From: Phycisphaerae bacterium
Lineage (GTDB): Bacteria; Planctomycetota; Phycisphaerae; JAAYCJ01
Direction of reading: 5' to 3'
Length of the DNA stretch: 14,317 nt
Assembly: GCA_012514125.1 (NCBI GenBank)
Contig: JAAZAW010000048.1
Coordinates: 1 to 14,317, forward strand
How positions within the stretch are numbered: position 1 is the stretch's first letter; each line of letters opens with the position of its first letter. Position numbers and translations under genes: made by a program. The notes under the pieces were generated by a model, which searched no databases, was not told the DNA's origin, and saw only the letters and a program-made list of their open reading frames with translations. Positions 1-6,752 of the stretch are shown here, in pieces.

Positions 1-6
1 ACGGAA

Positions 7-35
7 TTGACTTATTGAATGCGCGGTACTTTAAT
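7..35 (+). promoter_or_regulatory. Promoter-like -35/-10 pair with no gene behind it
   Basis: TTGACT at 7-12 and TTTAAT at 30-35 are separated by exactly 17 bp, each differing from the sigma-70 consensus by one base. Transcription would run rightwards towards the groEL terminator hairpin at 164-199, but the only reading frame there is an 8-codon ATG frame at 58. It could be chance, or the promoter of a short untranslated RNA antisense to the groEL 3' end. Positions 36-157 otherwise show nothing I recognise. Confidence 0.2.
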
Positions 36-157
36 GTCAATAAACTATTTCAGGCAGTATGAGCTTCGAAATCGGGATATCGTGACATTAGCCCCCGCGC
101 ACGAAGTAAATGGAATTAGTATAAATCGAAAAGTGTATGAAATTTGAATGATTGCAT

Positions 158-199
158 AAAAAACGGAGTGAATTCTTTTTCAGACAAGAATCCACTCCG
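158..199 (-). terminator. Intrinsic terminator of groESL
   Basis: Read on the minus strand, arm 199-186 pairs with arm 177-164 over 14 bp, with a single G-U wobble in the RNA and an 8-nt loop (178-185). The six T residues of positions 163-158 follow at once. A strong stem plus a U-tract, about 50 nt past the groEL stop, is a standard Rho-independent terminator. On the plus strand the stem has no U-tract, so it ends only the groE transcript. Confidence 0.92.
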
Positions 200-251
200 C
201 TGTGTTGACAAATGCTCGGACCGAAAGCTCAGTCCTTTTGGATCGTATGGG

Positions 252-1910
252 TTACATCATGCCCGGCATACCGCCCATTCCGCCCATGCCGCCCATTCCC
301 GGGCCGCCCGCGGGCATCTTGGGTTTGTCTTCCGGAATCTCCGCAACCACGCAACTGGTGGTCAGCATGAGTCCCGCGATGCTCGAAGCGTTCTGCAACG
401 CCGTGCGTTCGACCTTCGTCGGGACGATAATACCGGCCTGGACCATATCGGTGTATTTGCTGTTGAGGGCATCGTAGCCGAAGTTCGGATTTTCGGTATT
501 TTCGATGACCTTCTGGAAGATGATCGAACCATCGAGACCGGCGTTCTGAGCGATCTGTTTGATCGGAGCCGCCAAAGCGCGTTTGACGATCTCGGCACCG
601 GTTTTCTGGTCGCCGGTGAGTTTGAGTTTGTCGATGGCCTTCATCGCACGAAGGGCCGCGACACCGCCGCCGGGAAGAACACCTTCTTCGACCGCAGCAC
701 GGGCTGCATGGAGAGCGTCTTCAACGCGTGCTTTCTTTTCCTTCATTTCAACTTCGGTCGCGGCGCCGACCATGACCTGGGCTACGCCGCCCGCGAGTTT
801 GGCGAGCCGTTCTTCGAGTTTTTCACGATCATAATCGCTGGTGGTCGCATCCATTTCATATTTGATCTGTTCGATGCGAGCCTTGATGTCGCTGGTCTTG
901 CCGGCTCCTTCGATAATGGTGGTGTTTTCCTTGTCGATCCGGACCGTCTTGGCCGAACCCAGATCGGTCAGTTCGAGACTTTCGAGCTTGATGCCGAGGT
1001 CTTCGAAGATGGCCTTGCCGCCGGTGAGAATGGCGATGTCTTCGAGCATGGCTTTACGACGATCACCAAAACCCGGAGCCTTGACCGCTGCAACCTGCAA
1101 AATGCCGCGAAGACGGTTCACGACCAGCGTCGCCAGGGCTTCACCGTCGATATCTTCCGCGATGATCATCATGGGTCTGCCGGACTTGGCGACCTTTTCC
1201 AGAATCGGAATCATATCCTTGGCGGAAGAAAGTTTCTTCTCGTAGAGCAGGATATAAGGCTTTTCAAGGACCACCGACATACTGGCAGGGTCGGTGACAA
1301 AGTGCGGGCTGACATAGCCGCGATCGAACTGCATGCCTTCGACGAGTTCGACGGTGGTTTCGAGGCTTTTGCCTTCTTCCACCGTGATCACGCCGTCTTT
1401 GCCGACTTTCTGCATGGCTTCGGAAATCTGCTCGCCGATTTCCTTGTCCTGGTTTGCGGCGCAGGTGGCAACTTGGGCAATCTGCTTGCCGGATTCGACC
1501 TTGATCGACATTTTCTTGAGTTCTTCGACAACGGCGTCCACCGCTTTGTCGATCCCACGGCGGATATCCATTGAATTGGCGCCGGCGGTTACATTTTTGA
1601 GGCCTTCGTCAAAAATGGCCTCTGCCAGGATCGTCGCCGTCGTCGTGCCGTCACCGGCGACATTCGACGTCTTGGAAGCGACTTCCTTGACCATCTGGGC
1701 GCCCATATTTTCATAGGCGTCTTCAAGCTCGATTTCCTTCGCAACGGTCACGCCGTCTTTGGTGACGGTGGGCGAGCCGAACGATTTTTCAATCACAACA
1801 TTTCGTCCGCAAGGTCCAAGGGTAACCTTTACCGCTTTGGCCAATTGTTTTACACCTCGGCGGATGGCCTCGCGGGCTTCACTATCATATGCTACTTTTT
1901 TTGATGCCAT
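252..1910 (-). CDS. groEL: Chaperonin GroEL (Hsp60), 552 aa
   Basis: GroEL is the 60-kDa subunit of the double-ring cytosolic chaperonin, which uses ATP and the GroES lid to fold proteins in its cavity. The length is normal for a bacterial GroEL. Seen directly: the phosphate-binding LGPxGRNVV motif near residues 31-39, the GDGTTT loop at 86-91 with Asp87, a VEMKEKK segment in the intermediate domain, LPGGGVA in the second equatorial half, and a C-terminal tail of GGM repeats ending MPGMM. Residue 34 in the LGPxGRN motif is Cys, where E. coli GroEL has Lys. The ATG at 1910 has GAAGGAG (1920-1926 on the opposite strand) 9 nt ahead. The groES stop is 54 bp upstream, so the two form the usual groES-groEL operon, which ends at the hairpin at 158-199. 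Confidence 0.98.
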   Translation of the reverse strand: MASKKVAYDSEAREAIRRGVKQLAKAVKVTLGPCGRNVVIEKSFGSPTVTKDGVTVAKEIELEDAYENMGAQMVKEVASKTSNVAGDGTTTATILAEAIFDEGLKNVTAGANSMDIRRGIDKAVDAVVEELKKMSIKVESGKQIAQVATCAANQDKEIGEQISEAMQKVGKDGVITVEEGKSLETTVELVEGMQFDRGYVSPHFVTDPASMSVVLEKPYILLYEKKLSSAKDMIPILEKVAKSGRPMMIIAEDIDGEALATLVVNRLRGILQVAAVKAPGFGDRRKAMLEDIAILTGGKAIFEDLGIKLESLELTDLGSAKTVRIDKENTTIIEGAGKTSDIKARIEQIKYEMDATTSDYDREKLEERLAKLAGGVAQVMVGAATEVEMKEKKARVEDALHAARAAVEEGVLPGGGVAALRAMKAIDKLKLTGDQKTGAEIVKRALAAPIKQIAQNAGLDGSIIFQKVIENTENPNFGYDALNSKYTDMVQAGIIVPTKVERTALQNASSIAGLMLTTSCVVAEIPEDKPKMPAGGPGMGGMGGMGGMPGMM

Positions 1911-1964
1911 AAACTACTACTCCTTCGTAAATAGGTCTACGCGATATTTTTTTAAAACCGAAAG

Positions 1965-2252
1965 CTATTCGACCACCGCCAGGATATCGCTTTCGTCCAT
2001 AATCAGAAATTCTTCACCGTCGATCTTCACTTCCGTACCGGCGTAACTGGTGAAGATCACTTCGTCACCCACCTTCACCTGAAGCGTCGATCGGTTACCG
2101 TCGTCGAGCAATTTGCCTTCGCCCACGGAGACAATTTTACCGCGTTTGGGTTTTTCCTTCGCGGAATCCGGCAGAACAATACCGCCTTTGGTCTTGGACT
2201 CTGCTTCGAGCCGTTTTACCAATACTTTTTCGCCCAGAGGTCTAACTTTCAT
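1965..2252 (-). CDS. groES: Co-chaperonin GroES (Hsp10), 95 aa
   Basis: GroES forms the seven-membered lid that closes the GroEL folding chamber. The translation opens with VRPLGEKVLVKR, carries the mobile loop (KTKGGIVLPDSAKEKP, about residues 21-36) that contacts GroEL, and has the GDEVIF and AGTEVKIDGEE strands typical of the family. I start it at the ATG at 2252, giving the usual length, because AAAGGAG lies at 2264-2258, five bases ahead. An upstream in-frame ATG at 2297 would add 15 residues unlike any GroES and would lie next to the -10 box. It is the first gene of the operon with groEL. No CIRCE inverted repeat (the HrcA operator) is visible upstream, so heat control, if any, uses another route. 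Confidence 0.97.
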   Translation of the reverse strand: MKVRPLGEKVLVKRLEAESKTKGGIVLPDSAKEKPKRGKIVSVGEGKLLDDGNRSTLQVKVGDEVIFTSYAGTEVKIDGEEFLIMDESDILAVVE

Positions 2253-2305
2253 AGCTACTCCTTTCGTCAATAGCTGTGTTAATGAAAATGTTACCAAATA
2301 GTAAT

Positions 2306-2335
2306 ATTATAAAACCAAATCCTTCTTTGCTTCAG
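2306..2335 (-). promoter_or_regulatory. Probable groESL promoter
   Basis: On the minus strand a perfect TATAAT (2311-2306) lies about 54 bp before the groES ATG. Eighteen bases further upstream is a weak -35, CTGAAG (2335-2330), matching the consensus at three positions. The interval 2304-2291 between the -10 box and the gene holds a short TTAC-N6-GTAA inverted repeat near the expected transcription start; this could be an operator but is too short to trust. Confidence 0.45.
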
Positions 2336-2370
2336 GCCATTCCCTCGGCAAAAGGATATTTCCACCAACG

Positions 2371-2790
2371 TTATGATCCCTCGTAAAAAAAATCGGTCCG
2401 CTGCTGCGTGTTGAGCACCTTGATGCTGATGTCCACCAGCAGCGTCATATTGACCGGTTTGGGTATCACGGTCCGTACACCCATCCGCAAGGCTTCGAGC
2501 ATCCATCGGCGATTATGCTCGCCGCCAAGGACGATGACGGGCATTTCCACCCGATGCCAGTGAATTCGGCGGATAAATTCCAGCGCGCCCACTTGCGGCA
2601 GATCACCGGCAACCAAAGCCAGGTCAACCGACTCGTTTCGGACGATCTCAAGCCCTTGCCGCTCGTCACCGGCAAAACGAATATCAACCGCCGGCGAATT
2701 TAGACGGTCAAAAAACGTCCTGGCCCAGTCAGCCTGTCGATCAGCCACCAGTATTCGGACGTTCCTTTCTGTCTGTCGCATCGTTTCCAC
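2371..2790 (-). CDS. Stand-alone receiver-domain protein lacking the phospho-acceptor Asp
   Basis: About 140 residues with the pattern of a CheY-like receiver and no output domain. Numbering from the GTG at 2790: ILVAD begins near residue 13, the alpha2-beta3 stretch reads VDLALVAGDLP (55-65), and KP of the conserved lysine loop is at 111-112. In a normal receiver the beta1 end carries two acidic residues and beta3 ends in the phosphorylated Asp. Here only one acid remains (ADR, Asp17), the acceptor position is Ala61, and the beta4 Thr/Ser position is Gly. Phosphorylation of the usual kind is therefore unlikely, and it probably acts as a phosphate-independent (pseudo-receiver) adaptor. Start choice: the GTG has AGGAA (2802-2798) 7 nt ahead; an ATG at 2781 and a TTG at 2808 are alternatives. 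It precedes groES on the same strand, 118 bp away, but groES has its own promoter. Confidence 0.8.
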   Translation of the reverse strand: METMRQTERNVRILVADRQADWARTFFDRLNSPAVDIRFAGDERQGLEIVRNESVDLALVAGDLPQVGALEFIRRIHWHRVEMPVIVLGGEHNRRWMLEALRMGVRTVIPKPVNMTLLVDISIKVLNTQQRTDFFYEGS

Positions 2791-3035
2791 AGCTCTGTTC
2801 CTGCACAAACGCAGTCTATATCGCTTGTTATAAGCAAATTACGTACCATTTAAACTTAAACGCCATACAGCCATAATTCTTGAATTTGCAGACAGTTACA
2901 CGCTGGTGTTTTTGAAGGAAAATTTCCGGGCGGGCGGATTGACACTTTTTGTCCCGTTCCAAAGCCCCTGCACTGTCATCCTGTCATACAGTCAGGGCTT
3001 CGGAAACAGTCCATGGGGAACGCTCGGTCCATACT
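2791..3035. other. Intergenic region upstream of the receiver gene
   Basis: This 245-bp stretch lies between two minus-strand genes and must hold the 3' end of the large exported-protein transcript and any promoter for the receiver gene. Apart from the hairpin at 2962-3000 I see no reading frame or convincing promoter. GCTT-N5-AAGC at 2822-2834 is a short inverted repeat of unclear meaning. Confidence 0.4.
2962..3000 (-). terminator. Stem-loop after the exported-protein gene, possible terminator
   Basis: AAGCCC (2962-2967), TG (2969-2970) and ACTGT (2972-2976) pair with ACAGT (2988-2992), CA (2993-2994) and GGGCTT (2995-3000). This gives 13 pairs broken by two single-base bulges, with an 11-nt loop. 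It lies about 35 bp past the stop of the 3036-6278 gene. No U-tract follows on the minus strand, so it may be a weak or Rho-assisted terminator, or a structure that protects the 3' end. Confidence 0.4.
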
Positions 3036-6000
3036 TTACCAGAACCGTTGCTCCTGCGGGATGCCGAATTGACGACCAACGATTTGCGTGCCGCGAATGA
3101 CATATTTTTGATAATCCTTTTTCATATCTTCCAGCGACAACAATGACCGTTCAAACAATTTGCCCTTGTAGCCCCCCTGCTTGAGTAACATAAATTCTTC
3201 GTGGGCTTGTTTTTGTACTTCCGGATTGCTGTAGTTGGTTCGATCGAAAATCACCAGATCGCGATATCCTCGCAACGGACCCTGCTCAAGCACTTCATTT
3301 TTAGTCGGGCGATAACTGTTCAGTTCGAAAAGGTTGGAAACCGCCTCGTGGAAGGCATCGCCGTAGACTTCCATGATTCGCAGATAATGGTTGGCGGCAT
3401 CGCGTCGAACAGCGAGCAATTGCCTGTCCGACAAAGGTCTAATTTGATGATATCCCCAAAAATCGGTGGTGGCGCAGGCCAGGTAATTCTCAGCGTATTC
3501 ATCCGAAACCAATTTGGCGCCTAAGGTGTCGATCATTTCCATGAGCCGGGTCATTGCAAACTGGTTGGTGCTGTTTTGCAAGGCATAGATGATACGATCG
3601 GGATTGTTCCACTGGTCCATGTTCCTCAAAGCCACTTTGGGGGCGGCGAAGAAATCGTCGTCATATTCAAGAAGAGACCGGACCTCCACTTTAAAACGTT
3701 CGCGGAACTGAGCTTCCATATCCTGTTGGGAGTTTGGAGAATCGGTGATGATTTTTCGATTCATCATCATTCGTGTGGTAGCCGTTTCCCAGGCATCGGG
3801 CAACACGTCGCCCGATATGGTATTAGGCCTGCTCCAGCTTATAGGGCGCCGAACCCGTTCGGACTGAAGTACGGGGAACATGAGTCCGAAACGATATTTG
3901 GATAGCCGCGTCAGCGGATGATCCGAACTGGAGAGAAACGGCATATCGACATCGCTGTAAGGGGTTTTTCCCAGAGGCAGATCGAAGTAACCGAGATATC
4001 GCCCTTCATCAAGATCGCTGCGTTCGCGCTGGATGTTGGGGAACCTGGCGCGAATGACCAGATGGGCCATGGTTTTTTCTTCGTATGTTTGTTCGCCCTT
4101 GGCGGCTCCTGTCGTGGAAGAGGTTTCCTTGGTGCCATTGGCGGATTTGGTAAAAAAGGATGAAATAGGAGTCACCACATTGGGGCGAAGCTCGGTGGTA
4201 AACGAGGTCAGGTCGTTCGAGTCGCCCAAATTTGTCAGTCCCAGTTGCTGGGTGATATTACCCTGACTGGAATAAAAGGTCAGGCTGATTTGAGAATTTT
4301 CTTCTTTCTTTTCAATCGAAGCATCATCGACGGTCTGTTGCCGCCGGTTTTCGAAGACGGCTTCATAGGTCTTTGCGCCCTGCCCTGCGCGCACACTGCG
4401 TTTTCGATATCGCTCATAAAGGTCTCGGAGTTTTTCATGCAGAACGACGATGTTCTGCGCCTCGACCAGTTCACATTTTTCCATCACATCCATGGTGGGA
4501 TCGCGAAGGAACATTGTCAGCAAGACACGGTCTTCGATCATCCGCGTTTCCTCATCCGTCAGCGCGGTTGAAGACCCCGGCGTCGGTTCGATCATAAAAT
4601 CCTGAATGACCAGCCAGGTACCCGCCGTTGCGCTAAGCTGAACCAAGGAGCCTTCCTGTGACACGACGATATTTCGGTTTTCCTGAGAAATCAACGCTGC
4701 GATTCCCTCAAACGTTTTTGTTTCAGGTCCGACGGGGACGGTAAAAACGGTGGGTTTGGCTGTTTTTTTAATCTTGTGGACGATCAGATTTCGTTCGATT
4801 CGACTCCAGTATTCCTGAAGGCTGTCCACGATATCGAGGGAAAGCGTATGGATTCTGCCGTCGGGTCCGATATAGCTAAAGCCATAATTTTGTTCGCGTC
4901 CATCGAAGAAAAGATCGTCGGCTCCGACGGAAAAGCTTCCGCCAATGTTGGTATAATCACGACTGACCAATGGAGCTGGAATGTTGACCCCCGGAATGGA
5001 AATGGGGGCGGTTCCTTCCGGAATGTTTCCCGCGGCGATCTGACGTCGGTTGCCTATATCGAGTTGATGATTGGCGACAGCGAGAAGGGAATTAAGGCCG
5101 ATTTGTTTTCGAATCCACTCGGCATCGTTATCTCTGACATTATGGACGCCCTGAAAACTCGCATTGAGTCGGGAAGCCATCACACCATCGACGATTTCGC
5201 GATCCGTAATACGCACCGCTTCGATACTGATCATGTGATCTTCCGCCATTCGACGTTCGAGAAGGTCCGCTTCCTGCAAGAACGACTTCATGATCGGCGT
5301 CGGCAGGACAATTGTCACTTCGTTCAAATCGGGATCGAAATGCACGCCGGCTTTATACAGACTTTGGGGTGGATGAAAACCGGCAATTTCCATTTCTCGA
5401 TTAATCTGATCGACCAGCCCTTTGAGCCGGTCGATGAACCGGCCGTCCTTGACGACATAGGCAAAACGCCTGGATTCATATAACCAGTTCGGGTCGCCTT
5501 GAAAGGTATCGTGAATCGGATCGTAAATCCCCAGGGCCTCGCCGATTTTGCAGCGAATCGCTTTTTGATTCAATTCCTCGGCCCGGCGTTCTTTTTCTCC
5601 GGCAATGATCCTCGCCACTTCCTGGTCGGCGATCAGGGCGTAATAATCCTTATGCGTCCGGTCGGCAATGGGAGCCCCCTGGTCAATAAGCTGTCGGGCG
5701 GTCTGCATGACCAGGACCGCCAGACGAACATAGTCCTGTTCGGTAATTTCATGGATCAAAAAACCTTCGACATCATCTACCGGACCGCGATACACACCAT
5801 CGGGAAGCTCTGCCACTTTTCGCTCGACACGCTTGTCTTCCGGAACAGGCATAACAATCAAATCCACACGGGGATCGAATCGGCCTGGAAAAATTTTCTC
5901 CAGGTACGGGGATAATTTATCGACGAGCGTGCGCATGCTCACGCGATCCATCGCGTCTGCCATCAAAGCCTGAGTACTCTGAAACTGAAGCGACAGAGGC

Positions 6001-6278
6001 ATCAACTCCGGTTGTTGAAGAAGCAAAGACTTGAGTTCCTCACAGGTAAACCGGCCTGTAAATGTTCGGGGAGGGATTTTTTTCTTATCCGTTTCATGGG
6101 TCGAATTCAATTGGATGTTGACGGATCCGGCAGAAAACTCAACCGGCCCCGCCGGCGGAACGGCAGGTTGAGTGGCGGCAAGAGGTTGCGCCGAAACCGA
6201 CATGGAACAAACGAAGAACATCGCAAACCCTGTCAAACACAAGCCCCAACCGAACCCAACTGAACCATTTTTTTTCAT
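3036..6278 (-). CDS. Large exported protein of unknown function, 1080 aa
   Basis: I do not recognise a family. The N-terminus is a clear Sec signal peptide: MKKN, a hydrophobic stretch to about residue 25, then SVSA before QP at about 30/31. The mature part of about 1050 residues has no further membrane helix that I can see and only four cysteines. A Pro/Ala linker (about 32-46) follows. Residues about 75-300 are mixed helix and strand; 315-365 resemble the strand-helix-strand lead-in of secretins (weak); 505-570 are beta-rich; 575-660 are charged and helical; 660-740 are polar, Ser/Thr/Asn/Gln-rich; and 840-1080 are mostly helical, ending in RFW. I start at the ATG at 6278 because ACAGG lies 7 nt ahead and the signal peptide then begins normally. 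The frame also has an ATG at 6323 without a good ribosome site. Probably periplasmic or envelope-associated; nothing shows an enzymatic active site. Confidence 0.9.
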   Translation of the reverse strand: MKKNGSVGFGWGLCLTGFAMFFVCSMSVSAQPLAATQPAVPPAGPVEFSAGSVNIQLNSTHETDKKKIPPRTFTGRFTCEELKSLLLQQPELMPLSLQFQSTQALMADAMDRVSMRTLVDKLSPYLEKIFPGRFDPRVDLIVMPVPEDKRVERKVAELPDGVYRGPVDDVEGFLIHEITEQDYVRLAVLVMQTARQLIDQGAPIADRTHKDYYALIADQEVARIIAGEKERRAEELNQKAIRCKIGEALGIYDPIHDTFQGDPNWLYESRRFAYVVKDGRFIDRLKGLVDQINREMEIAGFHPPQSLYKAGVHFDPDLNEVTIVLPTPIMKSFLQEADLLERRMAEDHMISIEAVRITDREIVDGVMASRLNASFQGVHNVRDNDAEWIRKQIGLNSLLAVANHQLDIGNRRQIAAGNIPEGTAPISIPGVNIPAPLVSRDYTNIGGSFSVGADDLFFDGREQNYGFSYIGPDGRIHTLSLDIVDSLQEYWSRIERNLIVHKIKKTAKPTVFTVPVGPETKTFEGIAALISQENRNIVVSQEGSLVQLSATAGTWLVIQDFMIEPTPGSSTALTDEETRMIEDRVLLTMFLRDPTMDVMEKCELVEAQNIVVLHEKLRDLYERYRKRSVRAGQGAKTYEAVFENRRQQTVDDASIEKKEENSQISLTFYSSQGNITQQLGLTNLGDSNDLTSFTTELRPNVVTPISSFFTKSANGTKETSSTTGAAKGEQTYEEKTMAHLVIRARFPNIQRERSDLDEGRYLGYFDLPLGKTPYSDVDMPFLSSSDHPLTRLSKYRFGLMFPVLQSERVRRPISWSRPNTISGDVLPDAWETATTRMMMNRKIITDSPNSQQDMEAQFRERFKVEVRSLLEYDDDFFAAPKVALRNMDQWNNPDRIIYALQNSTNQFAMTRLMEMIDTLGAKLVSDEYAENYLACATTDFWGYHQIRPLSDRQLLAVRRDAANHYLRIMEVYGDAFHEAVSNLFELNSYRPTKNEVLEQGPLRGYRDLVIFDRTNYSNPEVQKQAHEEFMLLKQGGYKGKLFERSLLSLEDMKKDYQKYVIRGTQIVGRQFGIPQEQRFW

Positions 6279-6355
6279 CACAAAACCTGTCACCCAATTA
6301 TCAAAGAAATACTTCCGTGTCATTATGCCATCGCTTTTTGTTTTTCATTCACCAC

Positions 6356-6397
6356 TGCCTGAAACAGGCATTCAACGTTTGACGCGTCCTTGCGTCA
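6356..6397 (-). promoter_or_regulatory. Two small hairpins in the presumed leader of the exported-protein gene
   Basis: TGCCTG-AAA-CAGGCA (6356-6370) and TGACGC-GTCCTT-GCGTCA (6380-6397) are perfect 6-bp stems. They would lie in a 5' leader of about 160 nt if transcription starts from the TATAAT at 6449-6444. In the RNA one arm of the first hairpin contains CCUGU, complementary to the ACAGG ribosome site at 6290-6286, so pairing between them is possible. That complementarity is short and may be chance. Confidence 0.25.
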
Positions 6398-6443
6398 CTG
6401 GGCCTGTCACTTTTTCAAGCGCAGAGAAATACCCTTATAGAGC

Positions 6444-6449
6444 ATTATA
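6444..6449 (-). promoter_or_regulatory. -10 box, possible promoter of the exported-protein gene
   Basis: A perfect TATAAT on the minus strand, about 165 bp before the ATG at 6278. The -35 position 17 bp upstream (6472-6467) reads GCAACC, which is poor, so an activator or a different start may be needed. The palindrome at 6476-6497 lies immediately upstream of that -35 position, where an activator could bind. Confidence 0.3.
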
Positions 6450-6470
6450 TTTCGATATCATGCCGTGGTT

Positions 6471-6500
6471 GCATTTTTCTGTTCATTTATACAGAAATGC
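6471..6500. promoter_or_regulatory. Palindrome with CTGT-N8-ACAG core, candidate operator
   Basis: TTTCTGT (6476-6482) and ACAGAAA (6491-6497) are perfect 7-bp arms around an AT-rich 8-bp centre. GCA (6471-6473) and TGC (6498-6500) extend the symmetry outside with a 2-base slip. CTGT-N8-ACAG is the spacing of the LexA box known from gammaproteobacteria; whether this organism's LexA uses that motif is unknown. A transcript across it would form a stem, but no U-tract follows in either direction, so it is not a terminator. Confidence 0.4.
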
Positions 6501-6752
6501 AAAAAAATTATTTCCAAATAAAGGGATTACAAAAATAGATTAATTTATTATTTTTTATAAATAAATTTTCTGTCTTAAAAAACAAAAATATATCCACAAC
6601 ACCTGTTTTACTTCTTCGATTTTTTCGTTCCCGATCATAAATAACTGCACGAAGAGAGATTTTTATCTGACACGTCCGCAAACAAACATAGGGGCGTCTG
6701 GCGAAGAGATTTGCATAGACTTAAGCCCATTTTTTGGGTTATATTTTGAATT

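Larger units (their letters stand above)
6279..6752. other. Divergent intergenic control region, AT-rich in the middle
   Basis: This 474-bp gap separates the minus-strand exported-protein gene from plus-strand RACo. From left to right it holds a presumed leader with two perfect 6-bp hairpins (6356-6370 and 6380-6397), a minus-strand TATAAT (6444-6449), a palindrome (6471-6500), a 100-bp block at 6501-6600 with only 15 G or C, an all-AT inverted repeat (6542-6549 with 6560-6567), a near DnaA-box ATATCCACA (6590-6598), and a small hairpin next to the RACo start (6724-6740). I find no convincing gene in it. Confidence 0.6.

Noticed and set aside
144..1574. Plus-strand open frame of 476 codons
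   Set aside because: It lies wholly opposite groEL, has low-complexity His/Phe/Asp-rich sequence and no ribosome site; long antisense frames are expected opposite a codon-biased gene.
2939..2944. Perfect TTGACA in the gap after the exported-protein gene
   Set aside because: No -10 at a workable distance and no plus-strand gene follows.
4776..5483. Plus-strand open frame of 235 codons
   Set aside because: Antisense to the exported-protein gene, with no ribosome site and no recognisable domain.
6590..6598. Replication origin at the AT-rich block
   Set aside because: Only one near-match to a DnaA box and no dnaA, dnaN or other origin-linked gene in the window.
6699..6715. Sigma-54-like TGG...TTGCA element 40 bp before RACo
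   Set aside because: The GG and GC dinucleotides are 11 bases apart; sigma-54 promoters need 10, so it is probably chance despite the attractive position.
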